Assembly (NCBI RefSeq): GCF_006152145.1
Contig: NZ_VDFV01000003.1
Coordinates: 124,001-188,000, forward strand
Direction: 5' to 3'
Length of the DNA: 64,000 nucleotides
Source: Rubellimicrobium roseum
Lineage (GTDB): Bacteria > Pseudomonadota > Alphaproteobacteria > Rhodobacterales > Rhodobacteraceae
In this document: one piece after another, positions 19,978-28,072 of the stretch
How the letters are laid out: each line of letters begins with the position of its first letter
Numbering within the stretch: position 1 is the first letter of the stretch
Notes under the pieces: generated by a model
The model's input: the letters and a program-made list of their open reading frames with translations, nothing else
What the model was told of the DNA's origin: nothing
Databases searched by the model: none
Program-made: the position numbers and the translations under genes

Positions 19978-21140
19978 TGCTGCGCCTGGCGCAGTCGCCC
20001 ACCGACCCCGCCTTCGTCCAGGACCCTTATCCCTTCTACGACCAAGCACGGGCGGGCGGGGACCTGTTCTGGTGGGAGGACTACGGGCTGGCCTGCGCCA
20101 TCTCGCACCGGGCGGTGTCGGCGCTGCTGCGCGACCGGCGGCTGGGGCGCGAGGCGCCCGAGGGCTTCGCGCCGGACTTCCCCGAGCACACGCGGCCCTT
20201 CTACGACATCGAGGCCCATTCGATGCTGGAGCTGGAGCCGCCGCGGCACACGCGCCTGCGGGGGCTGGTGCTGCGCGCCTTCACCTCGCGCCGCATCGCC
20301 GCGATGGGGCCGGAGATCGCGGCGCTCTGCGACCGGCTGATCGACAGCTTCCCCTCGGGGCCCTTCGACCTCCTGGACTCCTATGGGCGGATCATCCCCG
20401 TGGTGGTGATCGCACGCCTTCTGGGCGTGCCCGAGGAGCGGGCCGACGACCTGCTGCGCTGGTCCAACGCCATGGTCGCCATGTATCAGGCCCGGCGCAC
20501 CCGCGAGGTGGAGGAGGCGGCCGTCGAGGCCGCGCTCGCCTTCCGCGCCTTCGTCGAGGAGACGATCGCCGCGCGGCGGTCGCGGCCCGGGGACGACCTG
20601 CTCACGCATCTCATCGCCGCCGAGGAGGGGGGCGAGAGGCTGTCCACCGACGAGCTGGTGACGACCTGCATCCTGCTCCTGAACGCCGGGCACGAGGCCA
20701 CGGTGCACACGATGGGCAACGGGGCCAAGACGCTGCTGGAGCATGAGGTTCGGGACATAACCGACGGCGCGGTCGAGGAGATCCTGCGCTTCGACCCGCC
20801 GCTGCACATGTTCACGCGCTGGGTCTACGAGGACGTGGAGCTTTACGGACACCGCTTCGCGCGCGGGGACCGGGTGGCGCTGCTCCTGGGCGCGGCGAAC
20901 CGCGATCCCGCGGCCTATTCCGACCCGCACCGGTTCGACCCGCGCCGCGAGGGACCTGCGAACGTCGCCTTCGGCGGCGGCATCCACTTCTGCGTGGGCG
21001 CGCCGCTCGCGCGGCTGGAGCTGGTGATCGGGCTGGGGCGGCTGTTCGAGCGCTGTCCCGGCCTGCGGCTTGCGGAGCCGCCGCGCTATGGGGACGTGTA
21101 TCATTTCCATGGGCTCGAACGGCTGATGGTGGAGGCGTAA
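19977..21140 (+). CDS. Cytochrome P450
   Basis: A 387-residue soluble bacterial P450. The I-helix has LLLNAGHEATVHT, which has His-Glu in place of the common Asp/Glu-Thr oxygen-activation pair position, as in some bacterial families. The K-helix is EEILRFDPPLHMFTRW (E-x-x-R). The haem loop is FGGGIHFCVGAPLARLE, with the thiolate ligand at Cys339. No ferredoxin or ferredoxin reductase gene is adjacent (fpr lies 5.4 kb away), and no biosynthetic cluster surrounds it. Translational coupling to tpiA is odd. The substrate is unknown. Confidence 0.92.
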   Translation: MLRLAQSPTDPAFVQDPYPFYDQARAGGDLFWWEDYGLACAISHRAVSALLRDRRLGREAPEGFAPDFPEHTRPFYDIEAHSMLELEPPRHTRLRGLVLRAFTSRRIAAMGPEIAALCDRLIDSFPSGPFDLLDSYGRIIPVVVIARLLGVPEERADDLLRWSNAMVAMYQARRTREVEEAAVEAALAFRAFVEETIAARRSRPGDDLLTHLIAAEEGGERLSTDELVTTCILLLNAGHEATVHTMGNGAKTLLEHEVRDITDGAVEEILRFDPPLHMFTRWVYEDVELYGHRFARGDRVALLLGAANRDPAAYSDPHRFDPRREGPANVAFGGGIHFCVGAPLARLELVIGLGRLFERCPGLRLAEPPRYGDVYHFHGLERLMVEA

Positions 21141-21173
21141 GGCGTGGTCATGCGAGAAGGCTCGCAGGATGGG

Positions 21174-21225
21174 GTTAACGAAGTCTGACAGCACCGAACG
21201 GTCGTACCACTGAGAAGTTAACACC
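21174..21225 (-). repeat. 52-bp GTTAAC/AACACC element, copy D
   Basis: Ungapped match to the other three copies, with GTTAAC at 21174-21179 and AACACC at 21220-21225; the CACCGAACGGT centre is intact. It lies between convergent stops, 33 nt past the P450 stop and 23 nt past the lrp-type stop, with the AACACC end facing the lrp-type gene. On the GTTAAC side is a hairpin TGCGAG-aagg-CTCGCA (21151-21166). In columns 38-46 it departs from the other three copies and carries a second GTTAAC. Confidence 0.78.
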
Positions 21226-21248
21226 GCATCGGCGCGGAAACGGCGGCT

Positions 21249-21710
21249 TCAGAGCGGCAGAGCCACCGTGCTCTTGATCTCTTCCATGGAGAGCAGGGCA
21301 GTGACGTTGTAGATGCGGACCTCGGAGATGAGCGCCTGATAGAAGGTGTCGTAGGCGCGGGCGTTCCTCACGCGCACCTTCAGGATGTAGTCGATGTCCC
21401 CGGCCAGGCGGTGGGCCTCCTGCACCTCCGGCCGCGCGCGGAGGGCGGCCAGGAACTTCCGCTGCCAGTCGGCCTCGTGCTCGCTGGTGCGGATCAGAAC
21501 AAAGAAGGTGGCCTCGAAGCCCAGGGCCTCGGCGTCGAGGAGGACCGTGTTGGCCTTGATGATCCCGGCCTCGCGCATCCGGCGGATGCGGTTCCAGACG
21601 GGGGTCTTGGACGAGCCCACGGCGCGGGCGATCTCGTCGAGCGAGCGGCCCGAGTCGGCCTGCAGTTCGGCAAGGATTTTCCTGTCCGTCTCGTCGGGGC
21701 GGAACGTCAT
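21249..21710 (-). CDS. Lrp/AsnC family transcriptional regulator
   Basis: A 153-residue feast/famine regulator. The N-terminal helix-turn-helix is DETDRKILAELQADSG...SLDEIARAVGSSKTPVWNRIRRM. The C-terminal RAM ligand domain has VQEAHRLAGDIDYILKVRV. I start at 21710 (MTFRPDETDRK), the usual distance to the first helix; an in-frame ATG further up is less family-like. It is divergent from the cysG-to-fpr operon, with 147 nt between starts, and is the obvious candidate to control that operon and itself. Confidence 0.92.
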   Translation of the reverse strand: MTFRPDETDRKILAELQADSGRSLDEIARAVGSSKTPVWNRIRRMREAGIIKANTVLLDAEALGFEATFFVLIRTSEHEADWQRKFLAALRARPEVQEAHRLAGDIDYILKVRVRNARAYDTFYQALISEVRIYNVTALLSMEEIKSTVALPL

Positions 21711-21857
21711 CCCGGACCTGTCCTTCCTGCGGAACGCCCGTCCAGAACCGGGCCATAGGGCGAACATACGTCCTTATCTGCGTCGGGCAATGGCGGGAAA
21801 CCGGGACAAAGTTCTATATCTGCACGACAGGCAAGGCGCCTGGGACGGAGTCGGCGG

Positions 21858-23255
21858 ATGCAGCATTTTCCGATCTTCATGGCGGTCAAGGGACGGCGGA
21901 TCGTGGTCGCGGGCGGCGGTGAGACCGCCTTGGCCAAACTGCGCCTGCTGCTCAAGACCGAGGCGCGGCTGACCGTGATCGCGCCTGCGCCCGAGGCCGA
22001 GGTCGAGCGGCTGGCCGCCGAGGGGCGCGTGATGCTGCTGCGGCGCGCCTTCGAGCCGGGCGACGCCCTTTGCGCCGTGCTGGCCTATGCCGCCACCGAC
22101 GGCGACGCCGAGGACGCCCGCGTGGCGCGGCTCGCCCGCGCGGACGGGGCGCTGGTGAACATCGTCGACAACCTGGAGGATTCGGCCTTCATCACGCCCG
22201 CGATCGTGGACCGCGATCCCGTGGTGGTGGCCATCGGCACCGAGGGCGCGGCCCCGGTGCTGGCGCGGGCCATCAAGGCCGACCTCGAGGCGCGGCTGCC
22301 GTCGTCGCTGGGGTTCCTGACGCGCATCGGCAAGACCTTTCGCCATGCGGCCGAGCGGCTGCCCTTCGGCCGCAAGCGGCGCGAGTTCTGGGCGGACTAC
22401 TACGACCGCGTGGGCCCGCAGGCCTTTGCCAAGGGGGGCGAGGAGGCCGTCGCCCCGGCGCTGGCCCGGCTGCTGGCCGACCATCTGGAGGAGGCCCCGA
22501 AGAAGGGGCACGTGGACTTCGTGGGCTCGGGCCCCGGCGACCCGGACCTGCTGACCGTGCGGGCGCGGCGGGCGCTGGACCGGGCCGACGTGGTGATCCA
22601 CGACCGGTTGGTGACGCCCGCGATCCTCGACCTCGCGCGGCGCGAGGCGCTCATCATCGACGCGGGCAAGGAGGGCTTCGGCGCCTCTACCCCGCAGGCC
22701 GAGATCGACGCCATGCTGGTGAGGCACGCCAAGAAGGGCCGCCATGTCGTGCGGCTGAAGGCGGGCGACCCGACCGTGTTCGGGCGGCTCGACGAGGAGA
22801 TCGAGGCGGTCGAGGCGGCCGGCATCTCCTTCGCCATCGTGCCGGGGATCACGGCGGCCTCGGCGGCCGTCGCGGCCATCGGGCAGAGCCTGACGAAGCG
22901 GGGGCGCAACGCCTCGGTCCGGCTGCTGACGGGGCACGACGTGAAGGGCTTCGCCGACCACGACTGGAAGGCGCTGGCGCGCCCCGGCGAGGTCGCGGCG
23001 ATCTACATGGGCAAGAAGGCCGCCCGCTTCGTGCAGGGACGGCTGCTCATGCATGGCTGTCCGCCCGAGACGCCCGTCACCGTCGTCGAGAACGCCTCGC
23101 GCGCGGACCAGCGCATCCTTTCGACCACGGTGGCCGAGATGGAGCCCGCGATGACCGAGGCGGCGCTTGACGGCCCCGCCCTGACCTTTATCGGTCTGGC
23201 GCCCCGCGCGGCGCAGGCCGCTGTCCGCACCTTCGCCCAAGAGGCCATCCCATGA
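21858..23255 (+). CDS. cysG: Siroheme synthase (multifunctional CysG)
   Basis: A 465-residue fusion that makes siroheme, the prosthetic group of sulfite reductase. The N-terminal ~200 residues are the precorrin-2 dehydrogenase/ferrochelatase part (FPIFMAVKGRRIVVAGGGETA, then VNIVDNLEDSAFITPAIV). The C-terminal ~260 residues are uroporphyrinogen-III methyltransferase (VDFVGSGPGDPDLLTVRARRAL, VVRLKAGDPTVFGR, VPGITAASA). It opens the sulfate assimilation operon and overlaps the next ATG by 4 nt, so siroheme supply is coupled to CysI production. Confidence 0.96.
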   Translation: MQHFPIFMAVKGRRIVVAGGGETALAKLRLLLKTEARLTVIAPAPEAEVERLAAEGRVMLLRRAFEPGDALCAVLAYAATDGDAEDARVARLARADGALVNIVDNLEDSAFITPAIVDRDPVVVAIGTEGAAPVLARAIKADLEARLPSSLGFLTRIGKTFRHAAERLPFGRKRREFWADYYDRVGPQAFAKGGEEAVAPALARLLADHLEEAPKKGHVDFVGSGPGDPDLLTVRARRALDRADVVIHDRLVTPAILDLARREALIIDAGKEGFGASTPQAEIDAMLVRHAKKGRHVVRLKAGDPTVFGRLDEEIEAVEAAGISFAIVPGITAASAAVAAIGQSLTKRGRNASVRLLTGHDVKGFADHDWKALARPGEVAAIYMGKKAARFVQGRLLMHGCPPETPVTVVENASRADQRILSTTVAEMEPAMTEAALDGPALTFIGLAPRAAQAAVRTFAQEAIP

Positions 23256-23602
23256 GCCGTCGTTTCACACCCAAGGTCGTTTCGGCCAACCACCTGATCG
23301 AAGGCGATGCCGTCTGGCTGACCGAGGACGATCGCTGGACCCGCGACATCGCCCAAGCCGAGCTGATCGAGGACGAGGCCGTGGCGCAGCTCCGGCTCCT
23401 GTTCGCCAAGAGCCAGCCGGCGGTCGTCGTCGGGCCCGATCTCGTGGACGCCGTCAAGGGCGCCGATGGCGGGCCGGTGCCCACGCATTTCCGCGAGGCC
23501 TTCCGCACCCACGGCCCGACCAACTACCTCCATGGCAAGCGCGCCGAGGGCCTGACGCCCCGCGGCAAGATCCCCGGCAACGAGACGCTCTCCAATGTAT
23601 AA
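23252..23602 (+). CDS. DUF2849 domain protein
   Basis: A 116-residue soluble protein. FTPKVVSANHLIEGDAVWLT and WTRDIAQAELIEDEAVAQ are the DUF2849 pattern. In Alphaproteobacteria this family sits between cysG and cysI, as here. Both neighbours overlap it (4 nt with cysG, 8 nt with cysI), so the three are made together. No cysteine or cofactor motif is visible. A helper role for sulfite reductase is inference from context only. Confidence 0.85.
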   Translation: MSRRFTPKVVSANHLIEGDAVWLTEDDRWTRDIAQAELIEDEAVAQLRLLFAKSQPAVVVGPDLVDAVKGADGGPVPTHFREAFRTHGPTNYLHGKRAEGLTPRGKIPGNETLSNV

Positions 23603-25265
23603 GTACAACGAATTCGACGAGGCCTTCGTCCGCGAGCGCGTGCGCCAGTTCCGCACCCAAGTGGAGCGCCGCATCGACGGCTCGCTCACCGAGGAGGAGT
23701 TCCGGCCGCTGCGGCTGATGAACGGGCTCTACCTCCAGCTTCACGCCTACATGCTGCGGGTGGCGATCCCCTACGGGACGCTGAACCCCGACCAGATGCG
23801 GCAGCTCGCCATGATCGCCGAGCGGTGGGACCGGGGCTACGGCCACTTCACCACGCGGCAGAACATCCAGTTCAACTGGCCGCGCCTCAAGGACGTGCCG
23901 GACATTCTCGACGCGCTGGCGGATGTGGGGATGCACGCGATCCAGACGTCGGGCAACTGCGTGCGGAACGTGACCGCCGACCATTTCGCGGCCGCCGCGG
24001 CCGACGAGATCGCGGACCCGCGCCCGGTGGCCGAGCTTCTGCGCGAGTGGTCCACCGACCACCCCGAGTTCCAGTTCCTGCCCCGCAAGTTCAAGATCGC
24101 CATTACCGGGTCGCCCAACGACCGGGCGGTGACGCGCGCCCACGACATCGGCCTGCGCATGGTCCGCAACGAGGCCGGGGAGCCCGGCTTCGAGGTGCTG
24201 GTGGGCGGGGGCTTGGGCCGCACGCCGATGCTGGCGCAGGTGATCCGGGACTTCCTGCCCAAGGCGGACCTGCTGCCCTACATCGAGGCGATCCTGGGGG
24301 CCTACAACCTCAAGGGCCGGCGCGACAACAAGTACAAGGCGCGCATCAAGATCACCGTCTTCGAGAACGGGCTCGACGCCTTCAAGGCCGACGTGGAGGA
24401 GCGCTTCGCGCGGCTGCGGTCGCAGTGGACCGGCGCCGACCAGGAGATCCTGGCCGAGATCGAGGCGCAGTTCGCGCCCCCCGCCTTCCGCAACGCCCCC
24501 GTGGACGCGTACGAGGCCTTCCGCGCCGGGAACGGCGTGTTCCGCGCCTGGACGGACGTGAACCTCCATCCCCACAAGGTGGACGGCTACGCCATCGTCT
24601 CGATCTCGCTCAAGAAGCACGGGGCGACGCCGGGCGACGCGACGGCTGACCAGATGCGCGTGATGGCGGACCTCGCCGAGCGCTATGGCCACGGAGAGCT
24701 GCGCATCTCGCACGAGCAGAACGTGATCCTGCCGCATGTCCACAAGTCGGACCTGCCGGCGGTCTGGGCGGCGCTGCGCGAGGCCGAGCTCGCCACGGCG
24801 AACATCGGGCTCGTGAGCGACATCATCGCCTGCCCGGGGATGGACTACTGCGCCCTGGCGACGGCGCGGTCGATCCCCATCGCCCAGCAGATCGCCACGC
24901 GCTTCGAGGAGCTGAAGGTCGAGCACGAGGTGGGGCCGCTCAAGATCAAGATCTCGGGCTGCATCAACGCCTGCGGGCACCACCACGTGGGCCACATCGG
25001 CATCCTGGGCCTCGACCGCGCGGGGGTGGAGAACTACCAGGTCACGCTCGGCGGCGACGGCACGGAAACGGCTGCCATCGGCGAGAAGATGGGCCCTGGC
25101 TTCCCGGCCGAGGAGATCGTCGGCGCGGTGGAACGGCTGGTGCTGGGCTACCTGGAGGTCCGGCGCGACGCCGAGGAAACGTTCCTGGAGGCGTTCCGCC
25201 GCCTGGGGCCCGAGCCCTTCAAGGGCTTCCTGTACGGGACAGAGGAAACGGCGGATGCGGCCTGA
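23595..25265 (+). CDS. cysI: Sulfite reductase hemoprotein, CysI/NirA family
   Basis: A 556-residue siroheme/[4Fe-4S] reductase that reduces sulfite to sulfide with six electrons. Two tandem half-domains are visible. The cluster ligands are in CPGMDYC (C-x5-C) and SGCINACGHHHVGH (C-x3-C), and siroheme-binding basic residues are expected around QTSGNCVRNVTADH and TTRQNIQFNWP. No flavoprotein CysJ is encoded nearby; fpr at the end of the operon suggests a ferredoxin-NADPH route for electrons. The same fold includes assimilatory nitrite reductases, but the cysG-cysH context argues for sulfite. Confidence 0.93.
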   Translation: MYKYNEFDEAFVRERVRQFRTQVERRIDGSLTEEEFRPLRLMNGLYLQLHAYMLRVAIPYGTLNPDQMRQLAMIAERWDRGYGHFTTRQNIQFNWPRLKDVPDILDALADVGMHAIQTSGNCVRNVTADHFAAAAADEIADPRPVAELLREWSTDHPEFQFLPRKFKIAITGSPNDRAVTRAHDIGLRMVRNEAGEPGFEVLVGGGLGRTPMLAQVIRDFLPKADLLPYIEAILGAYNLKGRRDNKYKARIKITVFENGLDAFKADVEERFARLRSQWTGADQEILAEIEAQFAPPAFRNAPVDAYEAFRAGNGVFRAWTDVNLHPHKVDGYAIVSISLKKHGATPGDATADQMRVMADLAERYGHGELRISHEQNVILPHVHKSDLPAVWAALREAELATANIGLVSDIIACPGMDYCALATARSIPIAQQIATRFEELKVEHEVGPLKIKISGCINACGHHHVGHIGILGLDRAGVENYQVTLGGDGTETAAIGEKMGPGFPAEEIVGAVERLVLGYLEVRRDAEETFLEAFRRLGPEPFKGFLYGTEETADAA

Positions 25266-26046
25266 ACCCATCGCGGCGGCGGATGCCGTGCCGGTGAGCG
25301 GCCATGGGCTGAGTCCCGTGGCCGAGCGCGTGGCCGAGCTGAACGCCCGTTACAAGCATCACTCGGCCACCGACGTGATGCAGCATGCCATGACCGACCC
25401 CCAGGTGGGGCGGCTGGCGCTCGTGTCCTCGTTCGGGGCCGAGTCGGTGGTGCTGCTGCACATCGCGGCGGTGAAGAACCGGCACGTCCCGGTCCTGTTC
25501 ATCGACACCGAGATGCTGTTCGCCGAGACGCTGGCCTACCAGCTCGAACTGACCGAGCGGCTGCGTCTCACGAACGTGCAGGTCATCAAGGCGGCCTCCG
25601 CCGAGGTCGCGGCCAAGGACCCTTGGGGCCTCCTGCACAAGGGGAACCCCGACGCCTGCTGCGACCTGCGCAAGACCGTGCCGCTGCAGACCGCGCTTTT
25701 GGGCTATGACGCCTGGATCACGGGGCGCAAGCGGTACCAGGGCAAGACGCGGGCCGCGCTCGACTTCTTCGAGAACGAGGGCGACATGCGCATCAAGGTC
25801 AACCCGCTCGCCCATTGGACGAGCGAGGATCTGAAGGACTACATGGCCGAGAACCGCCTGCCGCGCCACCCGCTGGTGGCCAAGGGCTATCCGTCCATCG
25901 GCTGCGCGCCCTGCACCACGCCCGTCAAGGAGGGCGAGGACCCGCGCGCGGGCCGCTGGCGGAACCAGGGCAAGGACGAATGCGGCATCCACGTCGTGGA
26001 CGGAAAGGTCGCGCGCGGCCCCGTCGCGGCCAGCGGAGGATTTTAG
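25255..26046 (+). CDS. cysH: Adenylylsulfate (APS) reductase, assimilatory
   Basis: A 263-residue thioredoxin-dependent reductase that releases sulfite from activated sulfate. CCDLRKTVPL plus SIGCAPCT supply the paired cysteines of a [4Fe-4S] cluster, the mark of the APS-reducing type rather than the cluster-free PAPS type. The catalytic cysteine should be that of DECGIH near the C-terminus. SSFGAESVVLLHI is the PP-loop-like nucleotide site. Its ATG overlaps the end of cysI by 11 nt. The C-terminal tail beyond CGIH is longer than usual by about 17 residues. Confidence 0.93.
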   Translation: MRPEPIAAADAVPVSGHGLSPVAERVAELNARYKHHSATDVMQHAMTDPQVGRLALVSSFGAESVVLLHIAAVKNRHVPVLFIDTEMLFAETLAYQLELTERLRLTNVQVIKAASAEVAAKDPWGLLHKGNPDACCDLRKTVPLQTALLGYDAWITGRKRYQGKTRAALDFFENEGDMRIKVNPLAHWTSEDLKDYMAENRLPRHPLVAKGYPSIGCAPCTTPVKEGEDPRAGRWRNQGKDECGIHVVDGKVARGPVAASGGF

Positions 26047-26048
26047 GC

Positions 26049-26462
26049 ATGGCCATCATCGTGACCGACACCGGCTTCGCGGTCGACGACTTTCCGGGCG
26101 TGATCCGTCCCCTGGCCGAACTGGGCGAGATCCAGGAGGGCGACGGGGTCGAGATCGGCCCCGCCGACGACCCGCGTGCGCTTGTGGGCGTTCTGGGGCA
26201 GGTGGCGCTGGTGCGCGTCCGCTTCCCGGCCTTCAACGACGGGCGGGGCTTTTCCCACGCCCGCGACCTGCGGAGCTTCGGCTTTCACGGGCGGCTGCGC
26301 GCCGTGGGCCACGTGCTGGCGGACCAGTACGCCATGGCCCGTCGCGTGGGCTTCGACGAGGTCGAGATCGACGAAGGCTTGGCCGCCCGCCAGCCCGAGG
26401 GCCAGTGGCTGAGCCGCGCGAACTGGCGCGACCACTACTACCAGGGGCGCCTGCGCGCCTGA
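26049..26462 (+). CDS. DUF934 protein of the sulfate assimilation operon
   Basis: A 137-residue soluble protein of the DUF934 family (LVRVRFPAFNDGRGFSHARDLR, GFHGRLRAVGHVLADQYAMARRVGFDEVEI). The family is almost always found directly after cysI/cysH in Alpha- and Betaproteobacteria. It starts 2 nt after the cysH stop. The exact activity is unknown. The conserved HARDLR and GHVLADQ stretches suggest a small-molecule or protein-docking role with the reductase, but that is inference. Confidence 0.88.
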   Translation: MAIIVTDTGFAVDDFPGVIRPLAELGEIQEGDGVEIGPADDPRALVGVLGQVALVRVRFPAFNDGRGFSHARDLRSFGFHGRLRAVGHVLADQYAMARRVGFDEVEIDEGLAARQPEGQWLSRANWRDHYYQGRLRA

Positions 26463-26522
26463 GCCGCATTCCCCTGCGGCACCATTTCCTTACATGAGGC
26501 GCTCGACAGCGAGCGAGGACCG

Positions 26523-27347
26523 ATGACCGAGCAGACCCCCGTCAAGGACAAGGCCGCCACCGCCGTGACCCTGCCCGACGCGCAGACCGTCACCAGCGTG
26601 CGGCACTACACCGACCGCCTGTTCGCCTTCCGCTGCACGCGGCCCCAGTCGCTGCGCTTCCGCTCGGGCGAGTTCGTGATGATCGGCCTCATGGGCGACA
26701 ACGGGCGGCCCCTGCTGCGCGCCTATTCCATCGCCTCGCCTTCCTGGGACGAGGAGCTGGAGTTCTACTCGATCAAGGTGCCGGACGGCCCTCTGACCTC
26801 CAAGCTCCAGCACGTGCAGCCGGGCGACCAGATCATCCTGCGGCCCAAGCCTGTGGGCACGCTGGTGCATGATGCGCTACTGCCGGGCAAGCGGCTGTGG
26901 ATGTTCTCGACCGGGACGGGCTTCGCGCCCTTCGCCTCGCTCCTGCGCGACCCCGAGACCTGGGAGAAGTACGACGAGGTCGTCATCACCCACACCTGCC
27001 GCGAGGTGGCCGAGCTGACCTACGGCCGCGAGATCGTCGAGGCGCTGCGCGACGACGAGCTGATCGGCGAGCTGGTCGAGGGCAAGCTGAAGTATTACCC
27101 GACGACGACCCGCGAGGAGTCGCCCAAGATGGGGCGCATCACTACGCTGATCGAGAGCGGGGAGGTCTTTGCCGACTTGGGGATCCCGCCGCTCGACCCG
27201 GCGGTGGACCGGGCGATGGTCTGCGGAAGCCTCGCCTTCAATCTCGACATCAAGGCGCTGCTGGAGAAGGCGGGCCTGCGCGAAGGTGCGAACAGCGACC
27301 CCGCCGAGTTCGTGGTCGAGAAGGCCTTCGTCGGCGACGGCGTCTGA
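26523..27347 (+). CDS. fpr: Ferredoxin-NADP(+) reductase
   Basis: A 274-residue FAD flavoprotein that exchanges electrons between NADPH and ferredoxin or flavodoxin. The FAD site is LLRAYSIASPSWDEELEFYSIKV, the pyrophosphate-binding loop FSTGTGFAPFASLLRDP and the NADP site VCGSLAFNLDIK. The C-terminus FVVEKAFVGDGV extends past the flavin, as in the bacterial (Rhodobacter/Azotobacter) subclass. A 60-nt gap separates it from the DUF934 gene. In this operon it is the likely electron source for CysI, which has no CysJ partner here. Confidence 0.94.
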   Translation: MTEQTPVKDKAATAVTLPDAQTVTSVRHYTDRLFAFRCTRPQSLRFRSGEFVMIGLMGDNGRPLLRAYSIASPSWDEELEFYSIKVPDGPLTSKLQHVQPGDQIILRPKPVGTLVHDALLPGKRLWMFSTGTGFAPFASLLRDPETWEKYDEVVITHTCREVAELTYGREIVEALRDDELIGELVEGKLKYYPTTTREESPKMGRITTLIESGEVFADLGIPPLDPAVDRAMVCGSLAFNLDIKALLEKAGLREGANSDPAEFVVEKAFVGDGV

Positions 27348-27489
27348 CGCCCGCTTTGATAGGACGCAGGTGAAGGGCGCATAAGCCGGTCATGCGCCTT
27401 TCGTCGTTGCGGACCCTGCATCTGACGGCTGATCTCGAGACCAGACCACGGGGGCGGTGGAGGGCGACCCCTTTGGTGGGTCGCGCCTC

Positions 27490-27918
27490 ATGCGCTTCCC
27501 CTATGGTTCCCTTATCTGGAGTCCGACCTTTTAGGTTGCCGACCGGCGGCTTGCCGTGGCGCCGGGCCGGCATGGGCAGTTCTGCCTATAAATCTGGGCC
27601 ACGCGCGGCACGCCTCTTGTACATGGGAGCCACCCTTCATCGAGATGATGGGGGACTGTCGCTGTCTGACGGTCGATGCCGGGGACGAAGGGCGCTCACC
27701 TTCTGGGCGGGGCCGAGGGCCCAGGCATCCGGCGCGGTCTGCCGCTGGACGTCGCCGCCACGCAGATGGCGCGGGCCTGCGGGCCGCACGGATCGAGCGC
27801 CGAGTACCGGCACAACGCCGTGCGCTCGCTGGAGGAGCACGGCATCTGGAGCCGAAACCTGTAGCTCCAGCGGCTGGTGGCCGTAAAGATCGACCGGTTG
27901 CACGCCGTGCCCGCCTGA
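27490..27918 (+). pseudogene. Remnant of gamma-glutamylcyclotransferase (ChaC-like)
   Basis: The frame from 27493 translates as FPYGSLIWSPTF, stop, VADRRLAVAPGRHGQFCL, stop, IWATRGTP and continues with stops at 27646 and 27667. From 27676 it reads PLDVAATQMARACGPHGSS, AEYRHNAVRSLEEHGIWSRNL, stop (27862), LQRLVAVKI. This follows the ChaC layout: YGSL(I/M)W near the N-terminus, HRGTP in the middle and a C-terminal YLxNTVxxLExxGIxDxxLxxLQxxVA. Several stops look like single-base changes of GAG, AAA and TGG codons. The middle is shortened; an ALTF-like piece is visible in another frame. ChaC degrades glutathione. The copy is clearly nonfunctional. Confidence 0.72.
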
Positions 27919-28017
27919 CGGGGCGGTACCGTTCGATCGCCTTCTGGCCGGTCTCCGCCGCGTCGGCGGAAGTCGCCTGCCTCTGGGGAGGCCATGCTCT
28001 GTGGGATGCACAGGGTC

Positions 28018-28049
28018 GAGGACCTCGATGAACCGGCATCGAGGTCCTC
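28018..28049 (-). terminator. Perfect 13-bp hairpin downstream of the acidic protein gene
   Basis: GAGGACCTCGATG at 28018-28030 pairs perfectly with CATCGAGGTCCTC at 28037-28049 across a 6-nt loop. It lies 23 nt past the stop of the minus-strand gene. No T-run follows on either strand, so it may act as a Rho-assisted terminator or an mRNA 3' stabiliser. Confidence 0.5.
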
Positions 28050-28072
28050 TAAGGTATGCGCGCCCGAAGGCG

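Larger units (their letters stand above)
27348..28072. other. 725-bp region without an intact gene
   Basis: The region between fpr and the acidic membrane protein has no intact gene. It holds the decayed chaC copy at 27490-27918 and a perfect 13-bp hairpin at 28018-28049. The first 140 bases after fpr contain nothing I recognise. Confidence 0.7.
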
